Part shown: positions 1 to 9,720 of the stretch, piece by piece
Layout: the number at the start of each line of letters is the position of its first letter
How positions within the stretch are numbered: the first letter of the stretch is position 1
DNA from: Megalonaias nervosa
Taxonomy: Eukaryota; Mollusca; Bivalvia; Unionida; Unionidae
Assembly (NCBI GenBank): GCA_016617855.1
Contig: JAECUM010003186.1
Coordinates: 1 to 64,000 of the forward strand
Length of the DNA: 64,000 bases
Reading direction: 5' to 3'
Program-made: the position numbers and the translations under genes
The notes under the pieces: model-generated
Told to the model about the DNA's origin: nothing
The model's input: the letters and a program-made list of their open reading frames with translations, nothing else
The model's database searches: none

Positions 1-1316
1 TTCTTCTCCAATGAAAATCATTGAGTGAATTGGCTTTTAGAATGTTTTGTCTCTTTCAACATGTCTTGTTAATATATATTTAATTTTTTTTAAAAAAAGG
101 AAAAAGAAAATATATCTTCTGTTGATCGTATATACATATTCATATCATCAAAAACAATTAAATACTAAGCAGAGAAACACATTATTTCTTAAATGGTTTA
201 CCGACAAGCAATTAGTTAATAATTGTAGTTAATAACCTTTAAAGCTGGTTGTTTTTTATGGCTCAAGGACTTCTGAAAAGACTAGCATATTGTCAGCACT
301 AATCTGTGTCAGCGCCCTTATGAGGTCGTTTTGTAACCCAGTATGCTATTGTGACCTTTTTCTGGTTTTGCCTAACAGATAAAACGATGCTGTACATGCT
401 AATAGTAATTAACGTGTCAAAAATTTTGCAGCTAAAATACATTTGCAAGCTTGAAGAAAGTTTCGGTTGTATGTTTTTCTAAGCTTAAGACTGAAATTTG
501 GGATCAAAATGTCTTCAATGTTCTGATTAAAGGAGTTTCGGTTTACTGGGGAAATATGATGATATTAAAGAAGCAAAGACCCGCGAGTCCAAAAAGTTAT
601 GTATATTTAATTTGTGTTGTGTGTTGGCTTCTCTCCATTGTTATGTGCTATTTATATCTATGTTGTGTGGTTGACCTTGATTAGTAATTGAGTTTCTGGC
701 TTACTTGACCAAAATCTTGTTATTATATTTTGAACAACATATTACATAGCTAATATTTCTCTATGATTTTAGATTATGTTTTTAAATCATTATTACTGGA
801 GGTACACATGTTACTTGTAGCTGAATTTAGGACATTCGATTTTCACTTGGAAAGTCCTGATCTTGTTGATAATTTGGAATGTTCTAGAAATGAAATTTTG
901 ACCCCCATCCTGCTCCTAATAGTGTGACTTACGTTTTTATAAAAGGGGGAACTAAAGAGAATTACTAGTTCCATTTTTAACATTAGTCTTAAAAAGGAGT
1001 CAATTTTAGTTGTGTTTCAGTAAATTTGGAGAAGATTTATTTATTTAAATTATTCTATGGAATAACAATTTGCTGATTAATAATATTTCGAAGTATACCA
1101 ACATTTTGGGATTATTGTGAATTCATGCAAGGGCATTTTAGATTATATCACCGTGTTGCATTAAGACTGGTGGCACATTATAACGTTTGAGGCTACTGGC
1201 ACATCAGCCCCTTCATTATTGAAATTTAATTGGAACACAGCTGGAATTCATTCGGACCTCTAGACCAATGGATTTGTAATATAAGATTTTGGACCTTTTG
1301 GGATTTAACGCACAAT
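1..1316. other. AT-rich flank, no gene recognised
   Basis: This stretch left of the Polinton is AT-rich with many stops in all frames. Short open frames at 47-232 and 451-684 show no recognisable domain or codon structure. I see no RNA gene, no terminal repeat and no copy of a repeat seen elsewhere in the window. Confidence 0.6.
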
Positions 1317-1383
1317 AGTAGTGAATGGGGATACCATGGGGCAAATGAGAACATATAAGGAAAAACAGGGGGTTGTACCCTGT

Positions 1384-1459
1384 GGCAGTATACGGGAGTT
1401 TAACATTGTGGGACTATCTGGGGCAGTATATGGGAGTTTAACATTGTGGGACTATCTGG
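1384..1459. repeat. 38-bp tandem duplication inside left TIR
   Basis: Two adjacent 38-bp copies, 1384-1421 and 1422-1459, each start GGCAGTAT and end ACTATCTGG. They differ at about one base. The right arm has only one copy, so this is a private duplication of the left arm. Confidence 0.9.
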
Positions 1460-1649
1460 TTCACTAGATAGGAATGGAACAGGTGGGATGCGCGGCTACC
1501 TAGGTAGGGACAAATACAATAGAGACAGAGACATAGAAACATGGTTAGAGACATAGACATATACAACACAACCATAGATTGATGAACATCAAGCTATCAT
1601 AGCTAAATTATACAATAGACTAAAAAAAATTTAGGGACGAAAGAGTAAA

Positions 1650-1685
1650 TCTTTTCGAGGCAATGAAGTGGCCCCGAAAAGGGCC
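1650..1685 (-). terminator. Histone-mRNA-type 3' stem-loop (SL1) with purine box
   Basis: On the minus strand the hairpin GGCCCTTTTCGGGGCC (1670-1685) has a 6-bp stem (last pair T-G) and a TTTC loop. It is preceded by AAA and followed by ACTTCA. The box GAAAAGA (1650-1656) begins exactly 13 nt after the stem. This matches the known metazoan histone 3' processing signal. It lies 24 bp past the stop of the gene at 1710-2060. Confidence 0.85.
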
Positions 1686-1709
1686 TTTGGATTTCTTCAT
1701 CTTTGTCTT

Positions 1710-2060
1710 CTAAGTTCTTCTTTTCTTCCACCAACTTCTTATTTTCTGTCCTACACTCTTCTTTTTCTTCTGTTTTTTTTCCTCCTGTTTTTCCTTTTCC
1801 TCCTCCTCTTCCTGTTTATTCCTTTTGTCATTCTCCTCCTCTTTCTCAATTTGTTTTTCATTCCATTCCCTCATCCTCTGTTTGTCTTCTATATCTTCCT
1901 TTTCTTCCTTTTCAATTCTAATCATCTCATTTAAGATCTCTTTCCCTTTCTTCAAATTGTTGATTTGAGGACTATAAGCCCCAAACTGCATTCTAACTAG
2001 CATTTCCTTCACCATATCTTGTGTATCTACTACCCCCTGCAATCTCAGCATTCTCTCCAT
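1710..2060 (-). CDS. Small charged coiled-coil protein, SL-terminated gene 1
   Basis: Encodes about 116 residues. I chose the ATG at 2058-2060 because a TATA box lies 55 bp upstream (2115-2121); the open frame continues to 2150 but that part precedes the TATA. The first half contains a short amphipathic segment; the second half is a long Glu/Lys/Gln-rich region that should form a coiled coil, ending in a basic, Trp-containing tail (SWWKKRRT). It is the outermost gene on the left, read outward, and ends just before the stem-loop in the TIR. I do not recognise a family. It shares its promoter layout with the next two genes, suggesting co-regulated small regulatory or accessory proteins. This frame looks intact. 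Confidence 0.75.
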   Translation of the reverse strand: MERMLRLQGVVDTQDMVKEMLVRMQFGAYSPQINNLKKGKEILNEMIRIEKEEKEDIEDKQRMREWNEKQIEKEEENDKRNKQEEEEEKEKQEEKKQKKKKSVGQKIRSWWKKRRT

Positions 2061-2114
2061 GTTACTAGCGATTTTGTATTCTGTGTAGAATGGCGCGAAT
2101 GACGAACGTTTCAG

Positions 2115-2152
2115 TTTATATGTCTCAAGCACGGACGTGAAGGAAAACATCC
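2115..2152 (-). promoter_or_regulatory. TATA box plus shared 20-bp upstream box (copy 1)
   Basis: Minus-strand ATATAAA at 2115-2121, then an 11-bp gap, then the box GGACGTGAAGGAAAACATCC (plus-strand reading) at 2133-2152. The same box with the same spacing occurs at 3281-3300 and, with three changes, at 3990-4009. Confidence 0.8.
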
Positions 2153-2160
2153 CTTACACT

Positions 2161-2531
2161 CACTTCACATATTATATACTATCCACACAGACTGGGAGAG
2201 AAGAAAACACACCATATCTACTATACACACAAACGTACGCGAACGCATAAAACACACACTCTATTATCCACACAGAAGGGAAAAAAAGATAAAAACATAC
2301 CATATCTACTATCCACACTGACGGGAAGAGAAGAAAAACACACACTCTATTATCCATACAGAAGGGAAGAGAAGAAAAACACACCATATCTACTATCCAC
2401 ACAAACGTACACGAACGCATAAAGCACACCTTATATACTATCCACACAGAAGAGAAGAAAAGAGAAAACCACACCACATCTTCTATCAAAAACCAAATAT
2501 CTACTATCCACACAAACGTACGCGAACGCAT

Positions 2532-2590
<59 letters not shown>
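2161..2590. repeat. Diverged tandem repeats ending in (CA)n
   Basis: Repeated segments built around ATATCTACTATCCACAC, CGTACGCGAACGCATAAA and CAGAAGGGAAGAGAAGAA recur several times, followed by a (CA)n tract at about 2538-2587. Open frames here, such as the Cys/Val-alternating ones, are by-products of the CA tract. The block fills the space between gene 1's promoter and gene 2's terminator. Confidence 0.85.
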
Positions 2591-2593
<3 letters not shown>

Positions 2594-2661
2594 TCAGTAA
2601 AGGAGTGAGTGTTTATAGTCACACTACTCCACATTCACACAAATTGGCAACTTGAACAGTG

Positions 2662-2697
2662 TCTTTTCTAAAGATTTGGTTAGCCCTGAGAAGGGCT
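2662..2697 (-). terminator. Histone-mRNA-type 3' stem-loop (SL2) with purine box
   Basis: Minus-strand hairpin AGCCCTTCTCAGGGCT (2682-2697): a perfect 6-bp stem with a TCTC loop, preceded by AAAAC and followed by AACCAA. GAAAAGA (2662-2668) starts exactly 13 nt after the stem. It is the 3' signal of the gene at 2808-3209. Confidence 0.85.
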
Positions 2698-2807
2698 GTT
2701 TTCTCTTCGAACTCCAATTGCACCTGGCTAATCGTGGCACCTCCCTGGTCGGGCACCACACACGCACCGTCTGCTCCAGTCCTGCTCCCAATTTAAGGTT
2801 GTGGCTG

Positions 2808-3209
2808 TTAGCACAGAGGGGGCTTGACTAGCTTCACTCTCCCAATCTTCACTTTCAGGTATTGTGAAGACTTCCTCTGTCTTCTTCTATTTTGTAGCCG
2901 GGGATGATAATTAGGTCTCTGCTGCTCTACTGGCACTGGTACTTGTGGCTGTGGCTGACGTTGTGGAGTTGTTGCTAAGGGTTGTGGAGGCGTCCTCACC
3001 TCAGGCTTGACCTCATACAGAGGTCTCAGTATGAGGTGAGGTAGGATCCCTCTCTTCTTTTCCACTTCTTCTGTCTTCTTTTTCCCCTCTTCCTCCTCTT
3101 CAAGCCTGGTGGCCTCTGCTATGGTCTCCATGGCATGCTCATCTAAAATGCGCCTGGCATACTCCAGGTGCATCTGAAGCTCCAACAATTTGGCAATTCT
3201 GTTACTCAT
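2808..3209 (-). CDS. Small Leu/Glu- then Pro/Arg-rich protein, SL-terminated gene 2
   Basis: Encodes 133 residues from the ATG at 3207-3209, 53 bp below a TATA box (3263-3269). Residues 1-35 form a likely amphipathic helix, residues about 36-55 are an acidic then basic charged stretch, the middle is Pro/Gln-rich, and the end is Arg/Lys-rich. No catalytic motif is visible and I do not recognise the family. The frame is intact. Its promoter and 5' leader resemble those of gene 3, indicating a duplicated gene pair. It is followed about 110 bp later by the stem-loop SL2. Confidence 0.75.
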   Translation of the reverse strand: MSNRIAKLLELQMHLEYARRILDEHAMETIAEATRLEEEEEGKKKTEEVEKKRGILPHLILRPLYEVKPEVRTPPQPLATTPQRQPQPQVPVPVEQQRPNYHPRLQNRRRQRKSSQYLKVKIGRVKLVKPPLC

Positions 3210-3262
3210 TTTGTTACTGTTGACGAATCAACGATGGGTAGCCAGACTGATTATCGCACCGT

Positions 3263-3300
3263 TTTATATCCCTGGAGCGCGGACGTGAAGGAAAACATCC
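3263..3300 (-). promoter_or_regulatory. TATA box plus shared 20-bp upstream box (copy 2)
   Basis: Minus-strand ATATAAA (3263-3269), an 11-bp gap, then GGACGTGAAGGAAAACATCC (plus reading) at 3281-3300, identical to copy 1. The gene's ATG lies 53 bp downstream of the TATA. Confidence 0.8.
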
Positions 3301-3517
3301 ATTGACATAAAAATTTACCATACCACTATTACCATTACATGGAACGCGCAGACCTAAAAGAAACACTCACGTTGACTTTTTTACTTACAAATACTGACAT
3401 GCAATATCGGACAAGACAGAGAAACGAAGCGCTTATAGACACACTTCTATTTATTAAACATAACCACACAAATGTTTTGGAAACTGAATTAGTATGGCTT
3501 TTAGAGAGTGTTGGGGT

Positions 3518-3533
3518 AGCCCTGAAAAGGGCT
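3518..3533 (-). terminator. Histone-mRNA-type 3' stem-loop (SL3)
   Basis: Minus-strand AGCCCTTTTCAGGGCT: a perfect 6-bp stem with a TTTC loop, preceded by AAAAAC and followed by ACCCCA, very close to the histone consensus tail ACCCA. The downstream purine box is weaker here (TAAAAG about 14-15 nt after the stem). It ends the gene at 3564-3920. Confidence 0.8.
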
Positions 3534-3563
3534 GTTTTTGTTGAAGGGGGAGATGGCAATCTT

Positions 3564-3920
3564 TTATCGTCTAAGATTGCGTCCCCGTCTGGCAGCAGAC
3601 TTTCCTACAGGTTTCGGTCTGCTTCTTCGGAAAGAGAAGGAGAACTCCTTGGTGTCTACTCGGCAGTCGACAAAACGTCTGTCTGGTTCCTGCTGCTGTT
3701 GTTGTTGCTGTTGTTCTCTCTGCCGCTTCTGAAGTCCATACTTTTCTGTCCAATCTTCTTGTTCTTTCTTGATTTACTCTCTGAAGAATTCTTCTATCAG
3801 GTCTTCGGTCACCTTCAACATCCTGACATTCTCTATCCCATCAGGCTTCGGTATCAGGTTTTGCCTGACACGGTGTAAATTCACGTAAGCTTCGTTCAGC
3901 AGGGTTAATCTTGAAGGTAT
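3564..3920 (-). pseudogene. Broken small helical/Gln-rich protein, SL-terminated gene 3
   Basis: The region downstream of the TATA at 3972-3978 aligns with the leader of gene 2, but the position of that gene's ATG reads ATA here (3918-3920), so the start appears lost. The frame runs through a helical N-terminal half, meets an in-frame TAA at 3774-3776, then continues into a Gln-rich (CAG/CAA run) and basic C-terminus ending at TAA 3564-3566, 30 bp before SL3. I read this as a paralogue of gene 2 with a lost start and one nonsense mutation. An alternative is that the upstream open frame (to 4172) is used, but that would start upstream of the TATA box. Confidence 0.65.
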
Positions 3921-3971
3921 CTTCGTAGGTTGACGAGTCAAAAATGGATGGCCAGACTGGAGTCTGCCTCG

Positions 3972-4009
3972 TTTATATGTGGCAAACGTGGACGCGATAG
4001 AAAACATCC
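3972..4009 (-). promoter_or_regulatory. TATA box plus diverged upstream box (copy 3)
   Basis: Minus-strand ATATAAA (3972-3978), an 11-bp gap, then GGACGCGATAGAAAACATCC (plus reading) at 3990-4009, three changes from copies 1 and 2. The preserved spacing argues for a functional site that has since drifted. Confidence 0.7.
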
Positions 4010-4141
4010 CTACTGGGTTTTTGTTCGGTCGGAAGGCTATGATAGCTAATGTCATGGTGAGGGATAGAGAGAAGCCAAAGAGCATATATTCACAATGTTT
4101 TTGAAAACAAACGGCAAACACATTTGTTTTTAAAACACATT

Positions 4142-4147
4142 TTTTAT
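4142..4147 (-). terminator. Poly(A) signal AATAAA after the protease gene
   Basis: Plus-strand TTTATT, i.e. AATAAA on the minus strand, 22 bp beyond the protease stop codon. It shows that this structural-type gene uses an ordinary polyadenylation signal, unlike the stem-loop genes next to it. Confidence 0.5.
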
Positions 4148-4168
4148 TCAACAAACAACTACCAACTA

Positions 4169-4773
4169 TCAATTAACAATAACATCAAAAAAACTTTTTT
4201 GACAAGGTTGACAACGTTGTGAAATCATGTTAGATTTCCATTGATGGAAGTCATGAGGCCATTGATGTACACTACGTTTCCCAGCTAAAGACAAAAGATA
4301 GCCATAATGGTCACAAAACCATTGATCTACTTTCTCATCGTTTCTAGATGCGTTACGATCAAAATAAGTCGCTAAATGTTCCAAATAATATCCAAGACCG
4401 CGTTGATGAAGAAAATACACACAATATTGTCCACACACCATGGAATCTGAGCCTTGTAATTTCACATTATTGAATCGTGTCGTCTGGGCATTTCTTCTCA
4501 TAAAGTCAACGATGTCGCCTTCCAAAGGGAGCATCCATACAAATCAAAATGCTCCACACAACCCTCTTTAGGGAAGTAGACGGCTACCGAGTGGGTTCCT
4601 GGGAGATGACTCTCGTCGGTGTTGATGACATAAGATTGATGGTCTTGAGGTTTGCGGTGAGGCAGTTCATCTTTAGCACACACGACAGGATTCCAAGAAG
4701 CAGTGTACGAACTGTTGTTCAAAAGGTAATAAAGTTCCCAAGTATCCATTTTTTGTTTTGGTTTTATTTCCAC
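4169..4773 (-). pseudogene. Adenain-like cysteine protease (PRO), frameshifted
   Basis: About 200 residues in two overlapping frames (4773 to about 4510, then to 4169), close to the usual adenain length. The catalytic His is in PGTHSVAVYF, the acidic residue in EHFDLYGC, and the catalytic Cys in MVCGQYCVYF. The Trp that normally follows the His in this family is Ser here. The C-terminus has a Cys-rich tail (RCQPCQKSFF). In Polintons and adenoviruses this enzyme matures capsid proteins. One indel near 4510-4530 separates the active-site halves, so the copy is broken. It follows the small gene 4776-5156 on the same strand with a 2-bp gap. Confidence 0.9.
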
Positions 4774-4775
4774 AG

Positions 4776-5156
4776 TTAATGATAAGTCATCAATTCAATT
4801 CTTACTTTTTGTTTGAAAATCTTTGACAAGTAACTGTTTCTTTGCTTCGTCTCCGCACTCTGGGCTAAGATAGCTTCGATGCGATAGATCTCTAGAGTAG
4901 TCAGTGGAGGGCAGGAATGATCACCCAAGCCTTTATACGACTCATGCAACACTGCTTCTTCCAAGATGAGACTCCAAGCATCGTCTCGATACTCGTCCAA
5001 TTTTCCTTCTTGGCTCATCATCAGACATTTATCGTGTTGAATTTAACTGGGATGATCGTTTTGACATCCATAGCAATCTTTCGTGGTCATTTCCGTAATT
5101 TTATCTGCCAGGTGTTTGGCAAAACAGGACACTAAATGTTGTTCTTGTTCTGCCAT
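4776..5156 (-). pseudogene. Small conserved Polinton protein with CxxC/DHPS/HxxxC motif
   Basis: About 126 residues from the ATG at 5154-5156. The N-terminal third contains CYGCQNDHPS, then an in-frame TAA (5043-5045) where related Polinton proteins have Gln, then IQHDKC. This arrangement looks like a small zinc-binding motif. The C-terminal part is helical and acidic. Genes of this type commonly sit between the capsid and protease genes in animal Polintons; the exact role is unknown to me. One C-to-T change would explain the stop. Confidence 0.7.
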
Positions 5157-5233
5157 CTGGGCGTGACCACTATGTCCTCTTCGTCTTTGTCTTGGGGTTC
5201 ACGGTTTCCTCCCATTCCATTTCCAAAGACTCT

Positions 5234-6587
5234 CTAGTGTTCAAGGAGGGTAAGAGTCTTCCATAGTTTATAATATTCTAGAATGACTTCTCTCAAACTG
5301 TTGATTTCTATGGTATTATCGAATTCAGCATACCAGACCACGTTCACCGTCTCGGCGAGGGCATCTGCAAACTGAAGTTCCACACGCAGTTGACCGGATT
5401 TTATAGGGTGGAAATGTCCCTCGTCGCTCCCTTGGTCTGGGGTGAAATCAAAAGGTCCACAAAGTGTAATCTCCTACATAAACGTCGTATGAAATGCCGT
5501 GACTGGTGTTGGTCCCTAGCTGTCCGGTAGCTTCGTACAGGGACAAGTAAGATCTCAAGTAATTCTTCTGGGCAAAGTTAGGTTCGAAGGGTCTGGTACA
5601 CAATGTCTTACCATCGCGACTGACTTCGATCTTGGACACTATAGTGCTCAAACTGGAAAGGATTTTGATCGTGGGCTCCGTTGAGGGTTGCATTGCTGAC
5701 GATACCAACAATTAAACGTTTGGGTAACTGTCCTTGGAACAGATGATCTTCGATCTTGGATCGGAGTCCAGCACCAATGGTTAAAGTTTTCACTTCTACG
5801 CGTCATATCGGATACTTGGCGGTCGTTCTGCTCAATGTGTGACTGATGTCGTTTCCCGCTTTGGGTAACACTTCTACGCGGCGCTCGTAAAGTCTGGTTT
5901 CTTGGATGATGGTTTTGTACTCGTTGGCATGAGCCATCAAATAAAGAGCGACATTGCTGCGATTCAGTCTCAGGCGGATATCCACTCCTTTGAGCAAATA
6001 CTTGTCTTGCAACCACATGTTCAAATGCAAATGATCCATGAGTTCCAAACTACGACCTTGCAGGATTTTCTTTCGACGCTCGTTAAAACCCACATTGTGA
6101 GGATCGTCATCTGCTGTTAGGGTGTGTCGTTAAACTTGTCCTAACCTGCGGTGTCAGGTTTCCAAACCACGCAAGCATCCAGATGAGTGTTCTTGGCCTC
6201 TTTTCCGTACGTCAAGAGATTTTCCAGGTACGCTAGGTAAGGGTAAGTATCCATGCTGCTGCTGACCAGTTTGTTATTCAAGTACAAGTCCACATCGCTG
6301 AAGAAGAAATGCATGAAATTGTTGACGGGAGCTACTCTGGCATCGGCTCCCGGACTGGTGTTGTCCGTTTTGATCACTTTGAGTTTCAGGTACACGTAAC
6401 TGCTATTCAGATCGATGTAATCTTCCGGCTGTAGTTTGATTTCAAACTCGATGAGAGCTGAGTACGTCAAAGCGGAGACGGGATGAAATTCGACCCATTG
6501 GGATTCTTGATTCGTCATCATGGTGGGTGGTATGGCAAACAGATCCAGTTCCGACTTAGAACAGAGGCAAGACTCTTTGTGCATCAT
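5234..6587 (-). pseudogene. Major capsid protein (double jelly-roll), broken
   Basis: About 450 codons across several frames. The N-terminus has the Polinton capsid signature SELDLF..PPT, then YIDLNSSYVYLKLK and DVDLYLNNKLV, the expected start of the first jelly roll. The middle (6093-5803) has LNMWLQDKYLL and RLYERRVEVLP. The next part (5793-5450) has LPKRLIVGIVSNA and ends in the Pro-Phe-rich FEPNFAQKNY region. The last part (about 5450-5234) has EFDNTIEINSLREVI, the usual end. There is a stop near 6139 and frame changes near 6120, 5800, 5650 and 5450. The product would have formed the hexon-like capsomer. Confidence 0.9.
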
Positions 6588-6716
6588 TTTCTTTCTTTCT
6601 CTGATTTAATTATGAAAAACGTCTAAGTCTCGGACGGTACTTCTGTTCCACATCTTTGTAGTTCTGGGTGTGTGAAGTCGTCTGAAGGGGTGTCTTCGTC
6701 GTCTCTTTCTGCCTTG

Positions 6717-7046
6717 TCATTGCTGTGGCGTCAGGGAAGTAGGTATGCCTGACTCGTCAGCGTCCGGGACATTTATTGGAGTTTCTCGTCGGCCCAAAAT
6801 GTGTTTGCCTGTTTGAAGCAAGACATTTTTTCCTGCTCCCAAGAAAGCTTCCTTGGGATTTTGTTTGTCAATGATGACATTTTGGAGAAATTCTTTGCCT
6901 TGCGTCAACACGGCATCTCTCAAGATGTGCAATCCCCGTGTCACCATCGGTTTCACAAAGAGACCCACCGAACGAAATGCTGATTGCATCATATCTTCTA
7001 AACCATGTCCTCGCTGTCAAGCGACTCCTTGGTACAGAGGATACAT
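6717..7046 (-). pseudogene. Small amphipathic virion protein, pVI/pX-like position
   Basis: The ATG at 7044-7046 opens with YPLYQGV, an in-frame TGA (7017-7019), then QRGHG and an amphipathic Ala/Gly/Lys-rich helix region ending at 6717. Genes with an N-terminal YQRG(H/Y)G and a helical body sit between the two capsid genes in many Polintons and are considered minor virion proteins. A short basic reading frame continues to about 6604 in another frame and may be a displaced C-terminus. Function is inferred from position and composition only. Confidence 0.6.
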
Positions 7047-7059
7047 GCCTTACAAGGGG

Positions 7060-7965
7060 TTAGAGTAATCGTTTTCGAAAATGGAGTTTGACTGTGACTT
7101 TCCCTTTGGTGAATAGAATATTTTGTCCCAGATCTCCTTTTATAGTAATGTTGACAGTGTCGATATACGACTTACTGACGGACAAATAGTGACGATGTAC
7201 AAATTCGCGGTGAACGTGATAGGTGTTTCCACCTTCCTTGTCAGCGTTCGTGACAGAATCCACTTTGAAAGGAATGACACGCAGTAACGGTACGGAGATG
7301 TGTCTCACCACGTTGTACTCCACGACATCGGAGTACACACAGATCAAATTCAGTCCTTGGTTCATTTTTAAAGGGAATTGAACATATTTCGCAAAATCCA
7401 AGTTGCCGGTAACGGCTGGTATTTCGTTGTTAATCTTGATCAACTTGCGATCTCCACCCAAAATGTTATACAATTCAGGATCAAATGTAATGGCCATACT
7501 TTGTCCTCTGAAAATTTGATCGGTAGGCGACGAGATATTTTATGGTACTGGAGGGTGACACTTTTTCTGGTTTTCTCCAAGATTTTTCCAAACACGGTAT
7601 TGAATTTGATAGCAATCGTGTTCACCAAATGTTGACCGCTAAAAAAATAGCCTGCAGGAATGGTCAAGAGATAGGTGAACCGTATAGTTTTAAGGTCTTG
7701 TGTTTTCATAGAGTCACCTACAGTGGTCCGTTCATCCAAATTTTGTTGCACTTGCGCGTCATGAACTTCCACCTTTAAAGTGGTTTGATTCGGAAGGATA
7801 TTTAGGATTTGTGTAGGGTGCATCATTTCCACTAAAGCCACTTACTATGTGCTTCGTGATCTAATTGGATGGCCTGAGGTTATTTGGCCGTGAAACAGCA
7901 TTAGGTGTTGTGGGGAAATCCCTCGATGGAACTATCATTGGGAAACGTTAAGTAAAATTGGTTGT
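7060..7965 (-). pseudogene. Penton-like minor capsid protein, broken
   Basis: The N-terminus (about 7965-7845) reads NQFYLTFPNDSSIEGFP with two later stops. It leads into VEMMHPTQILNIL (from 7830), a central LTIPAGYFFSGQHLV region, and a C-terminal half (7497-7060) with NLICVYSDVVEYNVV and GKVTVKLHFRKRL. This order matches the single jelly-roll penton protein that is widespread in animal Polintons. The two large frames overlap by about 57 bp at 7440-7497, marking a frameshift. The product would occupy capsid vertices. Its start overlaps the end of the membrane-protein gene upstream. Confidence 0.85.
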
Positions 7966-8382
7966 TCAGAATTCCAGAGTTCTAGTGTCCAAGGGGTCGC
8001 TGGAGGTCAGAGGAGTGTCTAAAAGAGGATTGTTGTTAGAATGGTGACTGTTGGAATGTGGACTGACGTTGGACGCACGGCTCCCGTTGTTCCGGTTAGA
8101 GGAGTATTTCAGGGATAGATTGGGATGAAGGTAACCGCTGCGTAAAATAGTCCACAATTGTTTGTCTCCTTTTTGTAAACTCAAATTGGCAATGGCAGCA
8201 CCAATGACACAATATACCACAAAGATTTGACAGAAAAAGACTATTTGCGTTTTAGGCACACGTTCTCTACACCAGAACCACAAGGGTTGCCTTTGTAGAT
8301 CTTGCAGAGAAGAACTTGGGGAAGGAGTGGTCAATGCTGTAGTGGTAGAAGTTGAGGCTGTGATGAAGGGCATGATGGTCAC
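7966..8382 (-). CDS. Small single-pass membrane protein
   Basis: Encodes 138 residues: a Ser/Thr-rich N-terminus, one hydrophobic segment at about residues 48-68 (IVFFCQIFVVYCVIGAAIA), a following NLSLQKGDKQLW stretch, then an Asn/Ser-rich tail. The frame is intact. A short membrane protein next to the integrase is common in Polintons, and the hydrophobic segment followed by LSL..(G/P)D..LW resembles those; this is recognition by eye. The likely location is a host or virion-associated membrane; no enzymatic motif is present. Confidence 0.65.
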   Translation of the reverse strand: MTIMPFITASTSTTTALTTPSPSSSLQDLQRQPLWFWCRERVPKTQIVFFCQIFVVYCVIGAAIANLSLQKGDKQLWTILRSGYLHPNLSLKYSSNRNNGSRASNVSPHSNSHHSNNNPLLDTPLTSSDPLDTRTLEF

Positions 8383-8387
8383 TTATT

Positions 8388-9530
8388 TTATAGTCGATGA
8401 TTTGCGAAGCGTCGCTCCAAGAGTCAAAACTGGGAGGATATCCTTTCCAACGTACTTTGACTTATTTGACACGTCGTTTTCCCTCTGTTCGGGTTCTTCG
8501 ATCGAGAATGCTTTCTATCTCGTACAGTTCGTCTTCTTTTTTGGTTACACGTTGTAACTCGGGCAAGTAAAACAATCCTCTTAACACTTCCCCATTCATG
8601 TCTTCCAATGTATAGACGGGAGGATGACGGCCACACACTCGTTCAGTGACACTAAACAATTCAGTGGTCCAGTTGGGTAAGGAACCTTTGTCGAAAGTGC
8701 GTTTGGTTCGGCCAATGCGCACCCAATCTCCTGCTGCCAACACTCCACCTTTCTTGGGGATAGTCACAGTCGGGACGTATCAAACAGACGCTCGAAGACG
8801 GCCACTTCGTTGTCGGGAGTCACTTCTTGGGTGCACGTCCTATGCTCCAATGGTAAAATTGGTTTTACTTTTGGACTAGGTGCAGTAAGACGTCGATGTA
8901 CTTGAGAGTGTTTTGATGAGTAAGATATTTCCGTATTAGTTCTTTCAAGGTGCGTTGAAAACGTTCCACGATGCTGGCTTTGGTTTCGAGATTCTCGGTG
9001 AAAAAATGAATGTCACGTTTCTTCAATTCCTTTTGGAAAGCTTAGATCAGAAATTCGGTGCCTTTGTCGGTTTGCCATAGAAGAGGGTGACGACCGCTTT
9101 ATTTCAACACCAGTTTGAGGGCTCGCACTAACTCACTGCTCGATTTGGAAGTCAACGGCACGACCCAGGCAAATTTAGAAAAGACGTCGATGACACAAAA
9201 CAAATATTTGTAGCCACGATTGCAGGTGGCGAAATGAGAGATATCGGCTAAATCGGCTTGCTATTGATGATTGATACCCTCCACTCGGGTGCGGCTTCTT
9301 TAAAATTTTCGTCGAATGGGTTTGTGTAAGGTGTACGTGGCTTGTTCTTGTAACCATTGTTGCACTTGAAGTAAACGGACACTGTTCAGTCCAGTTTTGG
9401 CAGCATGATACAATTTCTGAACTCCTCCGTAACCTGCAGGATGGGATGGATCGTAGTTAATGCTGGCTAACACCTTCACCGTTTTTAATAAGTTACCCAC
9501 TCTTCGCTGATGATACTCTACATGGGACGA
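8388..9530 (-). pseudogene. Retroviral-type integrase with C-terminal chromodomain, broken
   Basis: The N-terminal domain (9500-9300) reads INYDPSHPAGYGGVQKLY and ends YTLHKPIRRKF. The catalytic core keeps all three acids: D in VIDVFSKFAWV (near 9190), D in WQTDKGTEF (near 9065) and E in KASIVERF (near 8975). An SH3-like part (8767-8560) follows, then a chromodomain: YEIESIL, then VRWKGYPPSFDSW (about 8430). Stops or frameshifts occur near 9265, 9100, 9045, 8880-8770 and 8463. One TAG (near 9260) sits where the family has Trp. The enzyme would insert the element's DNA; the chromodomain would target chromatin. The start codon is unclear; the frame extends to about 9530. Confidence 0.9.
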
Positions 9531-9711
9531 GGGGGCTGTTTAGAAACGGCTTTACATGTCCGATGTGCCACAGGAGTAGAAGTGGAAAGAGTTTTGGTGG
9601 TGGTGGTGGTGGTGGTGGCGGTAATGGAATGACTTTGTTCTTCTTTTCTTTTTTCACTTTCTGTTTCTCTTCTTTCTTTATGGCTTCTGTCGAAGGAGTT
9701 GTGGACATCAT
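9493..9711 (-). CDS. Lys- and Pro-rich open frame upstream of integrase
   Basis: A 72-codon frame with a Lys/Glu-rich N-terminus and a run of nine prolines encoded by a (GGT)n-like tract (9598-9625). It overlaps the integrase start. It could be a displaced C-terminus of the Pro-rich gene at 9721-10662 or a small separate protein. I do not recognise it. Confidence 0.35.
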   Translation of the reverse strand: MMSTTPSTEAIKKEEKQKVKKEKKNKVIPLPPPPPPPPPKLFPLLLLWHIGHVKPFLNSPLVPCRVSSAKSG

Positions 9712-9720
9712 CTTTTTAAC

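Larger units (their letters stand above)
1317..1688. repeat. Polinton 1 left terminal inverted repeat
   Basis: This pairs with the reverse complement of 21012-21392. By hand alignment the two arms are roughly 95% identical outside two indels. The arm includes the outward-facing histone-type stem-loop and its downstream purine box, so the terminal gene on each side ends inside the repeat. It also carries short purine-rich subrepeats of the GAGACATAGA type near 1520-1560. Confidence 0.95.

Noticed and set aside
1668..1934. Phe/Leu-rich plus-strand frame
   Set aside because: It is the antisense shadow of the Glu/Lys-rich coiled-coil gene at 1710-2060.
2172..2634. Minus-strand frames with alternating Cys-Val
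   Set aside because: Produced by the (CA)n tract and neighbouring tandem repeats; no domain or promoter.
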